64,000 bases of DNA from WLXB01 sp040221475 (GTDB taxonomy: Bacteria > Pseudomonadota > Alphaproteobacteria > Rhodospirillales > Rhodospirillaceae): positions 682,001 to 746,000 of the forward strand of contig JAVKEJ010000032.1 in the NCBI GenBank assembly GCA_040221475.1. The letters are read 5' to 3'. How positions within the stretch are numbered: the first letter of the stretch is position 1; every line of letters begins with the position of its first letter. The position numbers and the translations under genes are program-made. This document shows, piece by piece, positions 16,834 to 24,697 of the stretch. Below the pieces are notes generated by a model that worked only from the letters and a program-made list of their open reading frames with translations, searched no databases and was not told where the DNA came from.

Positions 16834-18627
16834 CTAGGGCGCAATCGTTTGTCCAACCCACGCCAACACATCTTGCGCCACACGATCTTCATAGCCGTCA
16901 AAAGAATACGCTGCGCCCTCGGGGCCACCGTAGAAAATGTATTTCGCCGGACCTTTAGCCGCTTCGGTAAACTCAATCAGATACGCGTTTTGCATAAAGG
17001 GGTCGCGTGACCCTCCAAGCGCCAGCACTGGAATATCCACTTCGGCAATACGGGCGGTATGAACAGCCGCTGACGCTGGTCCCCAATAACTGAGAAAACT
17101 CTTGGCATAGTAATAGGTAAAGCCAGATCCCGGCGGCGGCAAAAACATCTGCTGACGCGGGTCGTCGTCATACCCGGCCTGAGGCATAGGGTAATCAATC
17201 AGGTAAGTTTCACCCTCGCCATCCCGCACCGCTTCTTGCGCTTCAAGAACAGCCCGGGCGTAGAGATCATCCCCCATGCCGGTGCGCGCGTGGCGCGGCA
17301 TGTCACGGGTGGGGGACAGATACACCATGGCCTTGAGGCGTGGGTCTGCCCGTTGGCTAAGATAATACGTCCACCACAACCCGCCGACGCCATGACCTAC
17401 ACCGACAAGATCCGTGTATCCACGACCAGACATGGCATCGACCCAGACCGCGAAGTCATCAGGTAGAGATTCAAGTGTACCCCTGACCACACCGCGATAG
17501 CCGGACGCGCGATGCTGGAACGCCAGCGCCGTGTAGCCGGCCTGGGCGAGACGCACACCAAGCCAATGAGTAGACGAGCGCATAACATCACTGGTCCAAC
17601 CGTGCATGAGCATGAAGGCTGGTCGCGTGCGATCCTCGCCTGTTGCAGGTGTGTACAAAATTCCAGACAGCGCCCCGCCGTTGATGTCTGTTATGTCGAT
17701 CACTTCAGAGCGTATGGCCGGGCGCGGCGGCAAGCCAACCTCTGTCAGCCAGTTCAAAGTATCCATAACGACCTGATCGCGCACACCGTCAAAAATGCGG
17801 CCAACACCGGGATAATATTTTATATCGACGCGCGGACTGATGAACGCGACCGCTTTTAATTCTTCCAGGCGGCCTTTCGGCACCAGCGGGTCGGCTTCGC
17901 CAGCGAGCATCAGCATGGGACGATCAATACCGGCGATATTGGCGGACAAAGATGTCTTGGCGGTGGGGCCGAACCAGTCAAGAAAGCTGGTGGGAATAAA
18001 GATGAGACCATCTCCAAGATCAATAAACGGCTGGCGTCCGCCTTCTTCAACCGCGCGGGAGGCCCGATCAACGGTTTCCCAGTATTTTTCTTCCCCAACC
18101 CGTTGCCGCCAGTTGTCAGCCATGTTCTGAGTTGGCGAATAATGAATGACGGCTTTGACACGAGGGTCGTCCGTTTCGACCATATAGCGCGCAACCCGCA
18201 GCGAGCCCAAACCAGCACCGGCAAGAATGATATCGGTAAAGCCGCGCGCGGCGAGCATATCCACACCGCCGCGAATGTCTTCAATCACTTCATCAAAACG
18301 GGTGAACGAGTAGCGGGTGGCGTGGCGGGTCTCGATCGAGAGATTGGCGTACCCTTGCTGGGCCAATCCTGTCGCCGCATATCGCGCCGCACTGTTGGGA
18401 CGGATGGGTGAACCGCCGGGCCCGCCATGGAGATGCAAAATGGCGGGGCCATGACTATTGAGGCCCGCCTCAGGGTATAGCAGCACGGCAGGCAGGATGA
18501 CGCCATCAGCGGTGGTAAAAGTGACCACTTCTTCGGTTACACCATCAGCCGCATAAACAGGCAGCGATAAAGACAGCGTCACGGCGATCAGAGCAAAACA
18601 TCGCACCACAATAAGAGTCCTCGGCAT
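16834..18627 (-). CDS. Exported tandem alpha/beta-hydrolase fold protein without nucleophile serines
   Basis: About 597 residues. ATG 18627 gives a clean signal peptide (MPRTLIVVRCFALIAVTLSL, cleavage near VYAA) with GGGA six bases upstream; the frame also stays open to 18744, but that would overlap mnmC. Two alpha/beta-hydrolase domains follow (about 25-300 and 305-595). They are recognisable as a duplication: HLHGGPGG against LMHGWTSD, and IHYSPTQNM against VYLSPTRDM. In both, the nucleophile elbow GxSxG reads with Gly in place of Ser: GAGLGS (137-142) and GHGVGG (411-416). Acid-loop and His-loop regions (GEADP, GGSRDP) are still present. It is therefore probably not a serine hydrolase; ligand binding or a different chemistry is possible. 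It is divergent from mnmC. Confidence 0.9.
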   Translation of the reverse strand: MPRTLIVVRCFALIAVTLSLSLPVYAADGVTEEVVTFTTADGVILPAVLLYPEAGLNSHGPAILHLHGGPGGSPIRPNSAARYAATGLAQQGYANLSIETRHATRYSFTRFDEVIEDIRGGVDMLAARGFTDIILAGAGLGSLRVARYMVETDDPRVKAVIHYSPTQNMADNWRQRVGEEKYWETVDRASRAVEEGGRQPFIDLGDGLIFIPTSFLDWFGPTAKTSLSANIAGIDRPMLMLAGEADPLVPKGRLEELKAVAFISPRVDIKYYPGVGRIFDGVRDQVVMDTLNWLTEVGLPPRPAIRSEVIDITDINGGALSGILYTPATGEDRTRPAFMLMHGWTSDVMRSSTHWLGVRLAQAGYTALAFQHRASGYRGVVRGTLESLPDDFAVWVDAMSGRGYTDLVGVGHGVGGLWWTYYLSQRADPRLKAMVYLSPTRDMPRHARTGMGDDLYARAVLEAQEAVRDGEGETYLIDYPMPQAGYDDDPRQQMFLPPPGSGFTYYYAKSFLSYWGPASAAVHTARIAEVDIPVLALGGSRDPFMQNAYLIEFTEAAKGPAKYIFYGGPEGAAYSFDGYEDRVAQDVLAWVGQTIAP

Positions 18628-18717
18628 CGGTTTCCCTGAAACGGTAGCATATGTCAGAGGGAGATAAGACCCACAAGAATTCGGCCAGGATAAGGCAAAG
18701 ATGCTATAGCACCAGAG

Positions 18718-20706
18718 ATGATCAGCAGCCGAAAGTTCATACACCTCAAAAATGCCGATTTGGACTTCGGCCCAAATGGTGCGCCGCGCTCTAAACAGTT
18801 TCAGGACACCTACTTTGACGCCGATGACGGCCTCGCGGAATCCCGGTATGTGTTTTTAGACGGTTGTGGGTTGCGGGACACATGGCGCGAACGCCATCGT
18901 TTCACACTTGCAGAAACCGGGTTCGGCACCGGTTTAAACTTTCTCGCCGCGTGGCATGCCTGGCAGCAAGACCCGCAACGACCGGATATTTTGCATTACA
19001 TCTCGGTGGAAAGGTTTCCCCTCCTGCGGGAAGACCTTGTAAGCAGTCACAAGCACTGGCCCGAACTCTGCTCGCTCTCTTCGGATTTAACCAACAGCTA
19101 TCCGACGCCTCAACCCGGATACCACCGCCTGTTTTTTGAAGATGGCAAAATTGCTTTAACGCTACTTTTTGGTGACGTGTTGGAAATGCTCGGTGGTTTA
19201 GAGGCTGACGTGGATGCCTGGTTCCTCGATGGTTTCGCGCCCGACCGCAACCCGGACATGTGGCAACCAGAGGTTTTAAGTCAGATCGCGCGTCTGTCTC
19301 ATCTGGGAACGCGCCTGGCGACATTTACGGTCGCTGGACCGGTGCGGCGCGGCTTATCTGACGTGGGGTTTTTCGTAAGTAAAAGAAAAGGGTTCGGCAA
19401 GAAGCGCGAAATGCTTCAGGCTGAGTTTTCGGGACCGCTGTTAGAGTCGCGCCAGGAGCCTTGGTTCAAAACACCAGCAGTGCACACCAGGCCATCCACA
19501 GACATTGCGGTGATCGGTAGCGGCCTGGCCGGAGCCAGCGCCGCGCATGCGTTTCAGCGCAATGGATGTAACGTCACCGTTATTGAACAACAGGCACGAA
19601 TCGCCAGCGGTGCGTCCGCAACACCGGCAGCTATTTTTATGCCGCGTTTAACAGCCGCCGCCAGCGTGGATGGCGCGTTCTATGCCACAGCTTGGCCGAA
19701 ACTCATTCGATTGATAGCAACACTGGAAGACAATGGCTTCGACCTTCAGCATATGGCCTGTGGCGTATTACAGCTTGCCGAAAACGCGAACGACAAACAG
19801 CGTCACCTTGCCATCGCAAACTCCGGTGTGCTGCCAAACAGCTATGTGCGAACTGTAGATGCCAACGAAGCCTCTGGTCTTTCAGGTGTTTCTTTAAAAA
19901 GGGGGGGGCTCTTTTTCCCCCACGGCGGCACCATATCATCGCAACGCCTTTGCGAAGCCCTGCTGCATCAAACAACCTTAATCTCCGATACCCGCGCAGC
20001 GGGACTGAGGCGGGATGGAGACGGTTGGCAGATCCTAGGTAATCGCGGCAACGCGATCTTAAAGGCTGAATTAGTGGTATTGGCCTGCGGGTTGGAAACG
20101 CAGCGATTTACTCAAGCTGGAAGATTGCAACTGATTGCCCGGCGCGGTCAGGTCACACGCGTCAGGCCAACCACGGACAGCGCCGCCCTATCATGCGTCA
20201 TTACTGGCCAGGGGTACGTCACACCCACCATCAACGGCCAGCACATTATCGGTGCTACTTTTGATCACTTTGACGACACTTTGGGCATAAGCGATTCGCT
20301 TAAACCAGAGACAGCAGCAGATCGTCAAAACCTCCAAGAGGCGCAAGCGTTAATGGCTGGAAATGTCGATTGGTCTGCTGTGCTCGAGAGTTGGGTTGGA
20401 ATACGATGCACGACCGCAGACCACCTGCCGCTGGCTGGCGCTCTGCCAGACTTAGAGGCTTACGCATATGACTTTGCCGCCGTGCGCCACGGGCATCGAT
20501 GGACCGCTTATCCAGCGGCCCAATATCATAAAGGACTTTACGTGCTGACCGGCTTGGGCGCGCGCGGCACAGTGGCCGCTCCCCTCGCTGCTGAGGTTTT
20601 GATGAGCTTGGCGACTGGTGGGCCATCCCCTGTCTCACGAGACATTGTCCATGCTCTACATCCGGCACGTTTCACGATTCGAGACCTTAAGCGCGCGAAA
20701 TCTTAG
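18718..20706 (+). CDS. mnmC: Bifunctional tRNA wobble-uridine modification enzyme MnmC
   Basis: A 662-residue fusion acting on tRNA U34. The N-terminal DUF752/MnmD methyltransferase domain (about 1-240) shows 'DTYFDADDGLAESRYVFLDG', the SAM motif FTLAETGFGTGLNFLAAW and DAWFLDGFAPDRNPDMW. The C-terminal FAD oxidase domain (MnmC1, about 255-660) has the Rossmann motif DIAVIGSGLAGASAAHAFQ and the closing GLYVLTGLGARGTVAAPLAAE. The oxidase removes carboxymethyl from cmnm5U to give nm5U and the methyltransferase then makes mnm5U. A run of eight G (19901-19908) followed by TTTTTCCCCC lies inside the oxidase part, in frame here but slippage-prone. Confidence 0.97.
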   Translation: MISSRKFIHLKNADLDFGPNGAPRSKQFQDTYFDADDGLAESRYVFLDGCGLRDTWRERHRFTLAETGFGTGLNFLAAWHAWQQDPQRPDILHYISVERFPLLREDLVSSHKHWPELCSLSSDLTNSYPTPQPGYHRLFFEDGKIALTLLFGDVLEMLGGLEADVDAWFLDGFAPDRNPDMWQPEVLSQIARLSHLGTRLATFTVAGPVRRGLSDVGFFVSKRKGFGKKREMLQAEFSGPLLESRQEPWFKTPAVHTRPSTDIAVIGSGLAGASAAHAFQRNGCNVTVIEQQARIASGASATPAAIFMPRLTAAASVDGAFYATAWPKLIRLIATLEDNGFDLQHMACGVLQLAENANDKQRHLAIANSGVLPNSYVRTVDANEASGLSGVSLKRGGLFFPHGGTISSQRLCEALLHQTTLISDTRAAGLRRDGDGWQILGNRGNAILKAELVVLACGLETQRFTQAGRLQLIARRGQVTRVRPTTDSAALSCVITGQGYVTPTINGQHIIGATFDHFDDTLGISDSLKPETAADRQNLQEAQALMAGNVDWSAVLESWVGIRCTTADHLPLAGALPDLEAYAYDFAAVRHGHRWTAYPAAQYHKGLYVLTGLGARGTVAAPLAAEVLMSLATGGPSPVSRDIVHALHPARFTIRDLKRAKS

Positions 20707-20828
20707 CAAATCAAAAAATTTACTCTCTGTATTAAAAAGCCACAGTGCCGCCACACACCTGCGCTGCCCATGCCATTATTCAGTTATTGAGTCCGCTTTC
20801 CTTTGGTCAAGCTGGAAGGCGCGGCACA

Positions 20829-20948
20829 ATGTCTAACCGCTATCGTTTCTGGATCAGGCTGACAGGCCTAACGCTCGTCGTCCTTGCCCTGCTCACAACA
20901 TGGATGGTGGCCAGCCTGGCCTTCGCGCCCGCTATAAACGCACAGTGA
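20829..20948 (+). CDS. Possible small single-span membrane protein (39 aa)
   Basis: ATG 20829 opens 39 codons with GGAAGG nine bases upstream. The peptide begins with a basic end (MSNRYRFWIR), has a hydrophobic run (LTGLTLVVLALLTTWMVASLAFA) long enough for one membrane span or a signal peptide, and ends PAINAQ. It stands alone between mnmC and a convergent gene. No family is recognised. The ribosome site and topology support it, but short frames of this size can arise by chance. Confidence 0.45.
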   Translation: MSNRYRFWIRLTGLTLVVLALLTTWMVASLAFAPAINAQ

Positions 20949-20974
20949 TATCCTCAGCGAGATCGCCAGAAATA

Positions 20975-21274
20975 TCAGTTGGGCTGCTCTTTAGATCCAG
21001 CTTCATTGAAATGCATCTGAGGTACCCCGTCATCGGTGCGGGTTAAGATTCCACGATCAATGAGTTGCTGACGCATTTGCAACATAGCTTCCGTTGCATG
21101 GGCAAAGCCTTCAATGGGGAAAATCAAACGCTGTCTGAACGTCGGCTTCAGGCGCCCTTGATCATCCCGATCTGAAACAGATAGGGTCAGAAGATCGACG
21201 CGAACGACACTTCCGGTGACCGTTATCTCACCGATTGCATCTGCAAAAATTTCCGTCTCAGTCTCGACCGCCAT
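20975..21274 (-). CDS. Conserved-looking hypothetical protein (99 aa)
   Basis: A 99-residue soluble protein with AAGGA eight bases before its ATG. The first half is beta-rich (EIFADAIGEITVTGSVVRVDLLTLSV) and the second has 'RQRLIFPIEGFAHATEAMLQMRQQLIDRGIL', a strand followed by a helix. This layout loosely recalls DUF3467-type proteins (beta strands, then 'l.p..akrll..L'), but I would not assign it. It ends in a polar tail. It is divergent from the DUF6502 gene across the 448-bp structured intergenic region, and so might share its control. Confidence 0.75.
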   Translation of the reverse strand: MAVETETEIFADAIGEITVTGSVVRVDLLTLSVSDRDDQGRLKPTFRQRLIFPIEGFAHATEAMLQMRQQLIDRGILTRTDDGVPQMHFNEAGSKEQPN

Positions 21275-21359
21275 ATTTTAAGTCCTTACTTTTCAGAGTG
21301 GCGGAGTGTGCAAAAGACTACGCAGAAAAGAAAGGGGAGACGCGAGCCTAAATAGAATG

Positions 21360-21501
21360 AAAAAAAAACAAGGGCCCGAAGCCTAAAATGCTACCTCCCG
21401 CCCCTCTAAGGTTTCCACTCGTCAGCAGAAACCAGAAAGAAGCGGGAGGCAACTGGTGCTTTCTGTCACCGGGGTAGGAACTGACTCAGGGACAGTGACA
21501 G
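21360..21501 (-). ncRNA. Candidate structured RNA (strand uncertain)
   Basis: CCTCCCGC (21394-21401) pairs perfectly with GCGGGAGG (21442-21449), and inside it GGTTTC (21410-21415) pairs with GAAACC (21428-21433) around a 12-nt loop. A neighbouring stem CTGTCAC/GTGACAG spans 21463-21501. Read on the minus strand the structure is followed by GGCTTCGGGCC and nine T, which looks like the 3' end of a small RNA. I considered 6S RNA and SRP RNA and could not match their conserved parts. It could also be the leader of a plus-strand transcript. Confidence 0.3.
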
Positions 21502-21584
21502 ATAAGCGAGATCACTAGGGTACTGAACACGTTTGTCTGGATTAGCATTTCCTTGTTGGTTGCTACTGCTTCGTTTATCTTTAT

Positions 21585-21601
21585 GTGGGAATATTTCCCA
21601 C
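21585..21601 (+). promoter_or_regulatory. 17-bp inverted repeat, copy 1 (putative operator upstream of DUF6502 gene)
   Basis: GTGGGAATATTTCCCAC: perfect 7-bp arms GTGGGAA/TTCCCAC around TAT. The identical sequence recurs 66 bp downstream. The symmetric arms and exact duplication suggest a binding site for a dimeric regulator, possibly the DUF6502 protein itself. Confidence 0.6.
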
Positions 21602-21650
21602 GAACAAGAAGACCTTAAGCCAGAGAATTATCGCGCGTCAAGAAAAATAT

Positions 21651-21667
21651 GTGGGAATATTTCCCAC
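21651..21667 (+). promoter_or_regulatory. 17-bp inverted repeat, copy 2 (putative operator upstream of DUF6502 gene)
   Basis: Identical to the copy at 21585-21601, with matching AT just before the left arm. It ends 20 bases before the leader ATG at 21688 and 55 bases before the DUF6502 TTG start, a position where a bound repressor would overlap the promoter or early transcript. Confidence 0.6.
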
Positions 21668-21687
21668 AACCTGATATGATCCGTTCC

Positions 21688-21726
21688 ATGAAAACTGAAA
21701 CTCTCCGCCAAAGAGCTGAATTTTGA
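21688..21726 (+). CDS. Possible 12-codon leader frame overlapping the DUF6502 start
   Basis: ATG 21688 opens MKTETLRQRAEF and stops at TGA 21724-21726, which overlaps the TTG start codon (21723-21725) of the DUF6502 gene. Such an overlap allows re-initiation on the rare TTG start. No strong ribosome site precedes the ATG, so translation is uncertain. Confidence 0.25.
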   Translation: MKTETLRQRAEF

Positions 21727-22583
21727 GCAACCCGCACACCGCTGGCGGGCCGCCTGACGCCCTGATTGCTGCGCTGCGCCGGGTGCTTAAACCGCTTGTG
21801 CGTTTGATGATCAGCAAAGGCGTGACGCTGCCGCTGCTGACCACACTGCTGAAGGAAACGTTTGTATCCGTCGCCGAGCAAGATTTTCCAGTAGAAGGGA
21901 AACGCCAGACGGACAGCCGCATCAACCTCTTGACCGGCGTGCACCGCAAAGATGTGAAACGCCTGCGGGAAGAGCGCCATATTGAAAAAGCGATGCCCCA
22001 GGCCATCGGGCTGGGAGCGCAGATTGTCTCCCGCTGGGTCAGCGATGCTCAGACCACAGATTCTGAGGGGCACCCCTTGCCGTTACCCCGGCAAAGCAAA
22101 AGCCCTGACGAAGCCTCCTTTGACGGCCTGGTCGAGGATATCTCAACGGATGTCAGACCCCGCGCAGTGCTGGATGAATGGTTGCGCCTGGGCGTGGCCA
22201 GTATAGATGATCAAGACAGAGTTGTACTGAACCGCCAAGCGTTCATTCCAGAGAAGGGCTTTGACGAAAAAGCTTTCTATTTCGGCCGCAACATCCATGA
22301 TCACTTAGCAACCACCTCAGACAACCTGATCGGTGACGGGAACCCGCGCTTAGAGCGGAGCGTTCATTATGGGGGCCTGACAGAAGCCTCGGTGAAAGAA
22401 CTAGAGAAAAGCGCCGAAAAAGTCGGTATGGATGCTCTTTTAGCTTTAAACCGTATGGCACGAGAACGTGTTGAAGGGGATAAAGGGTTGGAAAATGCGA
22501 AATACAGGTTCAATTTTGGCTTGTATTTCTACGATGACGAACACAGCCTAGACGATCAACAGGACTCAGAGTCGGAGACATAA
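21723..22583 (+). CDS. DUF6502 family protein
   Basis: A 286-residue soluble protein of the DUF6502 family, whose function is unknown. The N-terminal half is typical: 'ALRRVLKPLVRLMISKGVTLPLLTTLLKETFVSVAE', then 'QTDSRINLLTGVHRKDVKRLRE', which looks like a winged-helix DNA-binding unit, and 'LDEWLRLGV' in the middle. The start is a TTG (21723) with AAGAG upstream; the 'SNPHTAGG' beginning fits no closer ATG. The next gene begins on the last base of its stop (TAATG), so the pair is translationally coupled. The duplicated 17-bp inverted repeat upstream suggests specific control, possibly autoregulation. Confidence 0.9.
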   Translation: MSNPHTAGGPPDALIAALRRVLKPLVRLMISKGVTLPLLTTLLKETFVSVAEQDFPVEGKRQTDSRINLLTGVHRKDVKRLREERHIEKAMPQAIGLGAQIVSRWVSDAQTTDSEGHPLPLPRQSKSPDEASFDGLVEDISTDVRPRAVLDEWLRLGVASIDDQDRVVLNRQAFIPEKGFDEKAFYFGRNIHDHLATTSDNLIGDGNPRLERSVHYGGLTEASVKELEKSAEKVGMDALLALNRMARERVEGDKGLENAKYRFNFGLYFYDDEHSLDDQQDSESET

Positions 22584-23782
22584 TGGGGGCCAAGCGGGCA
22601 AGGACCGGAACAAATGCGCTGCAGCAATTTGCTGCGGCAGCTTTTGCGCTTGTTCTGGTTTCCGCCTGCGCAACCCCACCATCGGAGTCTCAGACAGCCG
22701 CCACGAACGGCGATGGCATCAGCGGCACCGGCATTATCGCAAACATGCATGGCGGCGACGGGATCGGTGGCACGGGTGTTCTTGCGCAACATGGCGGCGA
22801 CGGGATTGGCGGCACAGGCATCATCGGCACGATTTCCGGCTTTGGCAGCATCATCGTGAACGGCTTGAAACTGGACTACAACGCCAAGACAAAAGTTGAA
22901 AGCGATGGGCGTCCCGCAGGACTGACTGATCTGAAAATCGGACAGGTTATTGAAGGTGTTGCCCAACGCGATCAAAACGGGGTGTTGCGCCTGGAGCGTT
23001 TGGAAATCCGCCATGCCGTCACAGGGCCGATCAGCCGTATTGATCATAATGCGGACCGTCTGGTGGTGCTGGGTCAAACCGTGCGGGTCAACCTGGAAGG
23101 CGACCCCCTGCAAAAAACCGCCTTTGGCGCTTTAAAGGTTGGCGACACCATTCGGGTCTCCGGCTTGCGCCTCGAGGACGGCGTGATTGTGGCCTCGCGG
23201 CTGGATCAAACCAGTGACGATGGCCGCGCGGTTATCAGAGGGCATGTCACCTCAACCTCTAGCGGCAAGGCCCGGATCGGTGATTTAGACATCAACCTTG
23301 ATCGCGCGGCCTTAGCGGAAAGCCTGACGGTTGGCGCTCAAGCTTTCGTCGCCGGGCAAATGCGTAACGGTGCGTTTGCGGTGGATGTAGCCATTGCCAA
23401 ACCGAACCTGCCCTTTGAGGACACCGTCACAGAAGTGTTCGTCGAAGGGTATGTGCCCTCAACAACATCAGCGCTGTCGGTGCAAGGCATACCGGTTACG
23501 GGTCTGGATCTCCCCGCTGACGTGAAGCCAGGAGATCGTGTTGTCGTCACCGGGCGCATCGGATCTGACGGCACAATTGCCGCCCGGGAAATTGAACGCG
23601 TGCGCACGGTGATTACAGTGTTGCGGCCTTCTGAAATGATGCGGCCTGTAAAACTGCGTCCGACGCCCATACAACGCCCGGAACGCATCGAACGTCAGCG
23701 CCCGATAGATCGTCCGAATTCGGCTATTCCGGAACGCCCCCAACGGGAACGCCCTGACACCTATCGCCCCCCCATGGTATAG
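22583..23782 (+). CDS. DUF5666 repeat lipoprotein
   Basis: A 399-residue exported lipoprotein. The signal ends in the lipobox LVSAC (Cys29). Three short repeats GDGI(S/G)GTG(I/V) sit at residues 43-51, 58-66 and 72-80, an N-terminal Gly-rich feature common in DUF5666 proteins. From residue 83 come successive beta domains of DUF5666 type (ISGFGSIIVNGLKLDYNAKT, then LKIGQVIEGVAQRD, LKVGDTIRVSGLRLEDG, VKPGDRVVVTGRIGSDG), an OB-like 'metal/ligand-binding' fold of unknown role. The C-terminus (from about 345) is Arg/Pro-rich with repeated 'RP' and 'ERP' units. The start codon shares a base with the DUF6502 stop. It converges on the beta-barrel gene. Confidence 0.92.
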   Translation: MGAKRARTGTNALQQFAAAAFALVLVSACATPPSESQTAATNGDGISGTGIIANMHGGDGIGGTGVLAQHGGDGIGGTGIIGTISGFGSIIVNGLKLDYNAKTKVESDGRPAGLTDLKIGQVIEGVAQRDQNGVLRLERLEIRHAVTGPISRIDHNADRLVVLGQTVRVNLEGDPLQKTAFGALKVGDTIRVSGLRLEDGVIVASRLDQTSDDGRAVIRGHVTSTSSGKARIGDLDINLDRAALAESLTVGAQAFVAGQMRNGAFAVDVAIAKPNLPFEDTVTEVFVEGYVPSTTSALSVQGIPVTGLDLPADVKPGDRVVVTGRIGSDGTIAAREIERVRTVITVLRPSEMMRPVKLRPTPIQRPERIERQRPIDRPNSAIPERPQRERPDTYRPPMV

Positions 23783-23801
23783 ACTGTAGGTGTAGACGTT
23801 A

Positions 23802-23822
23802 AAGAGAGATATTATCTCTCTT
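23802..23822. terminator. Palindrome between converging DUF5666 and beta-barrel genes
   Basis: AAGAGAGAT (23802-23810) and ATCTCTCTT (23814-23822) are perfect 9-bp arms around ATT. It overlaps the stop codon of the minus-strand gene. The stem is AT-rich and the T-runs are short, so it is only a weak bidirectional terminator candidate. Confidence 0.4.
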
Positions 23823-24627
23823 GCCGTGCGCGTTCCTGCCAGGGAAACCGGTAGACAAAAGCGACGCCGCCGCCGGCGTCTGGGCTGTTATCGGAGAAGC
23901 CCTTCACCGCGTAAATATTTACCGACCAATCCTCGGCAAACCTGATGTTCAAATAGGCCGTCGCGTCCTGCGGGGCTTCATTCCCCCTCACCGAAGACTG
24001 CCGGTAGTCATAAGATAAACCCGTCGCCACGCGGTCCGACCAGGAGTACTGCAAGCCCACACTGCCATAGGCCGTATTGCGCAGTTTAAACCCGTCCGGC
24101 ACACCGACCCAGCGGTAGCCAATAGTCGCAAATGGAATGAACGGGCCAAAAGCCTTCGCCACATCAAACTGTAGGGCAGCATCGGGCTCGCCCGTGCCCA
24201 AACCCGCCTCCAGACTCGCCGTCGGAATTTTGACTCGCGCTGTCACATCCAAGAACAATTCCTGCGCATAGAACTGCTCGAAGCTGTACATAGCTGAGAG
24301 AGACATATCGCCCAAACCGGAATCGCTGGCATTTGTTCTGGTCCCGACGCCACCACTGCTGTCGCCTCCATCCAGAATCAAAGACGGGCCTGACACATGG
24401 AGCCACGGCAGCACAGCCCGCAGAGTCCAGGGACCATCTTCGACACGCAAAGACAATGGCACATAGAGGATTTCTGTTTTTTCAGGCTCTCCGTAAGAGC
24501 CGGACGAATAATCCAGGCCGAGGTTTATGCGCAAGCGTCGATCATCTTCTTGAGCGACACCTGGGGCTGCTGAAGTGAGCGCGGCACACACTGAAGACAG
24601 ACTTAAGACAAGAGCGCGAAAAATCAT
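23812..24627 (-). CDS. Outer-membrane beta-barrel protein (transporter-like, phenol-degradation MetA type)
   Basis: A 271-residue exported protein: a Sec signal (MIFRALVLSLSSVCAALTSA, cleavage near GVAQ) followed by about 12 alternating amphipathic strands (LRINLGLDYSSGSYG, YVPLSLRVEDGPWTLRAVLPWLHVSGPS, GLGDMSLSAMYSF, FLDVTARVKIPTAS, IPFATIGYRWVG). The sequence has the 'GxGD...y' turn seen in barrels grouped under the MetA/phenol-degradation transporter family, but the last residue is not aromatic. The genes facing it encode DUF6502 and DUF5666 proteins. Because it is convergent rather than in the same operon, any functional link is inference from proximity. Confidence 0.85.
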   Translation of the reverse strand: MIFRALVLSLSSVCAALTSAAPGVAQEDDRRLRINLGLDYSSGSYGEPEKTEILYVPLSLRVEDGPWTLRAVLPWLHVSGPSLILDGGDSSGGVGTRTNASDSGLGDMSLSAMYSFEQFYAQELFLDVTARVKIPTASLEAGLGTGEPDAALQFDVAKAFGPFIPFATIGYRWVGVPDGFKLRNTAYGSVGLQYSWSDRVATGLSYDYRQSSVRGNEAPQDATAYLNIRFAEDWSVNIYAVKGFSDNSPDAGGGVAFVYRFPWQERARQER

Positions 24628-24697
24628 GATGAGGACAGTATACAGAAAAGACGACTGATCTAGACAGAAGCTCTAAACCCTCCGTACTGTGGGCACC

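Larger units (their letters stand above)
21275..21722. other. Structured intergenic region between 99-aa gene and DUF6502 gene
   Basis: This is the only gene-free stretch above 300 bases in the window. It holds, left to right: a run of nine A (21360-21368), which is a U-tract if read on the minus strand; a nested hairpin (21394-21449); a second inverted repeat CTGTCAC/GTGACAG (21463-21469 and 21495-21501) enclosing the palindrome CTGACTCAG (21481-21489); two identical 17-bp inverted repeats (21585-21601 and 21651-21667); and a 12-codon ATG frame (21688-21726) that ends on the start codon of the DUF6502 gene. No tRNA or known RNA family was recognised. Confidence 0.7.

Noticed and set aside
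16834..18744. The 39-residue N-terminal extension of the tandem hydrolase
   Set aside because: It would overlap the mnmC start and hide a clean signal peptide; ATG 18627 has a better ribosome site.
21360..21501. 6S RNA, SRP RNA or tmRNA identity for the structured region
   Set aside because: The conserved loops of those RNAs (for example the GGAAG/GCAG pair of SRP RNA) are not present; only the secondary structure is suggestive.
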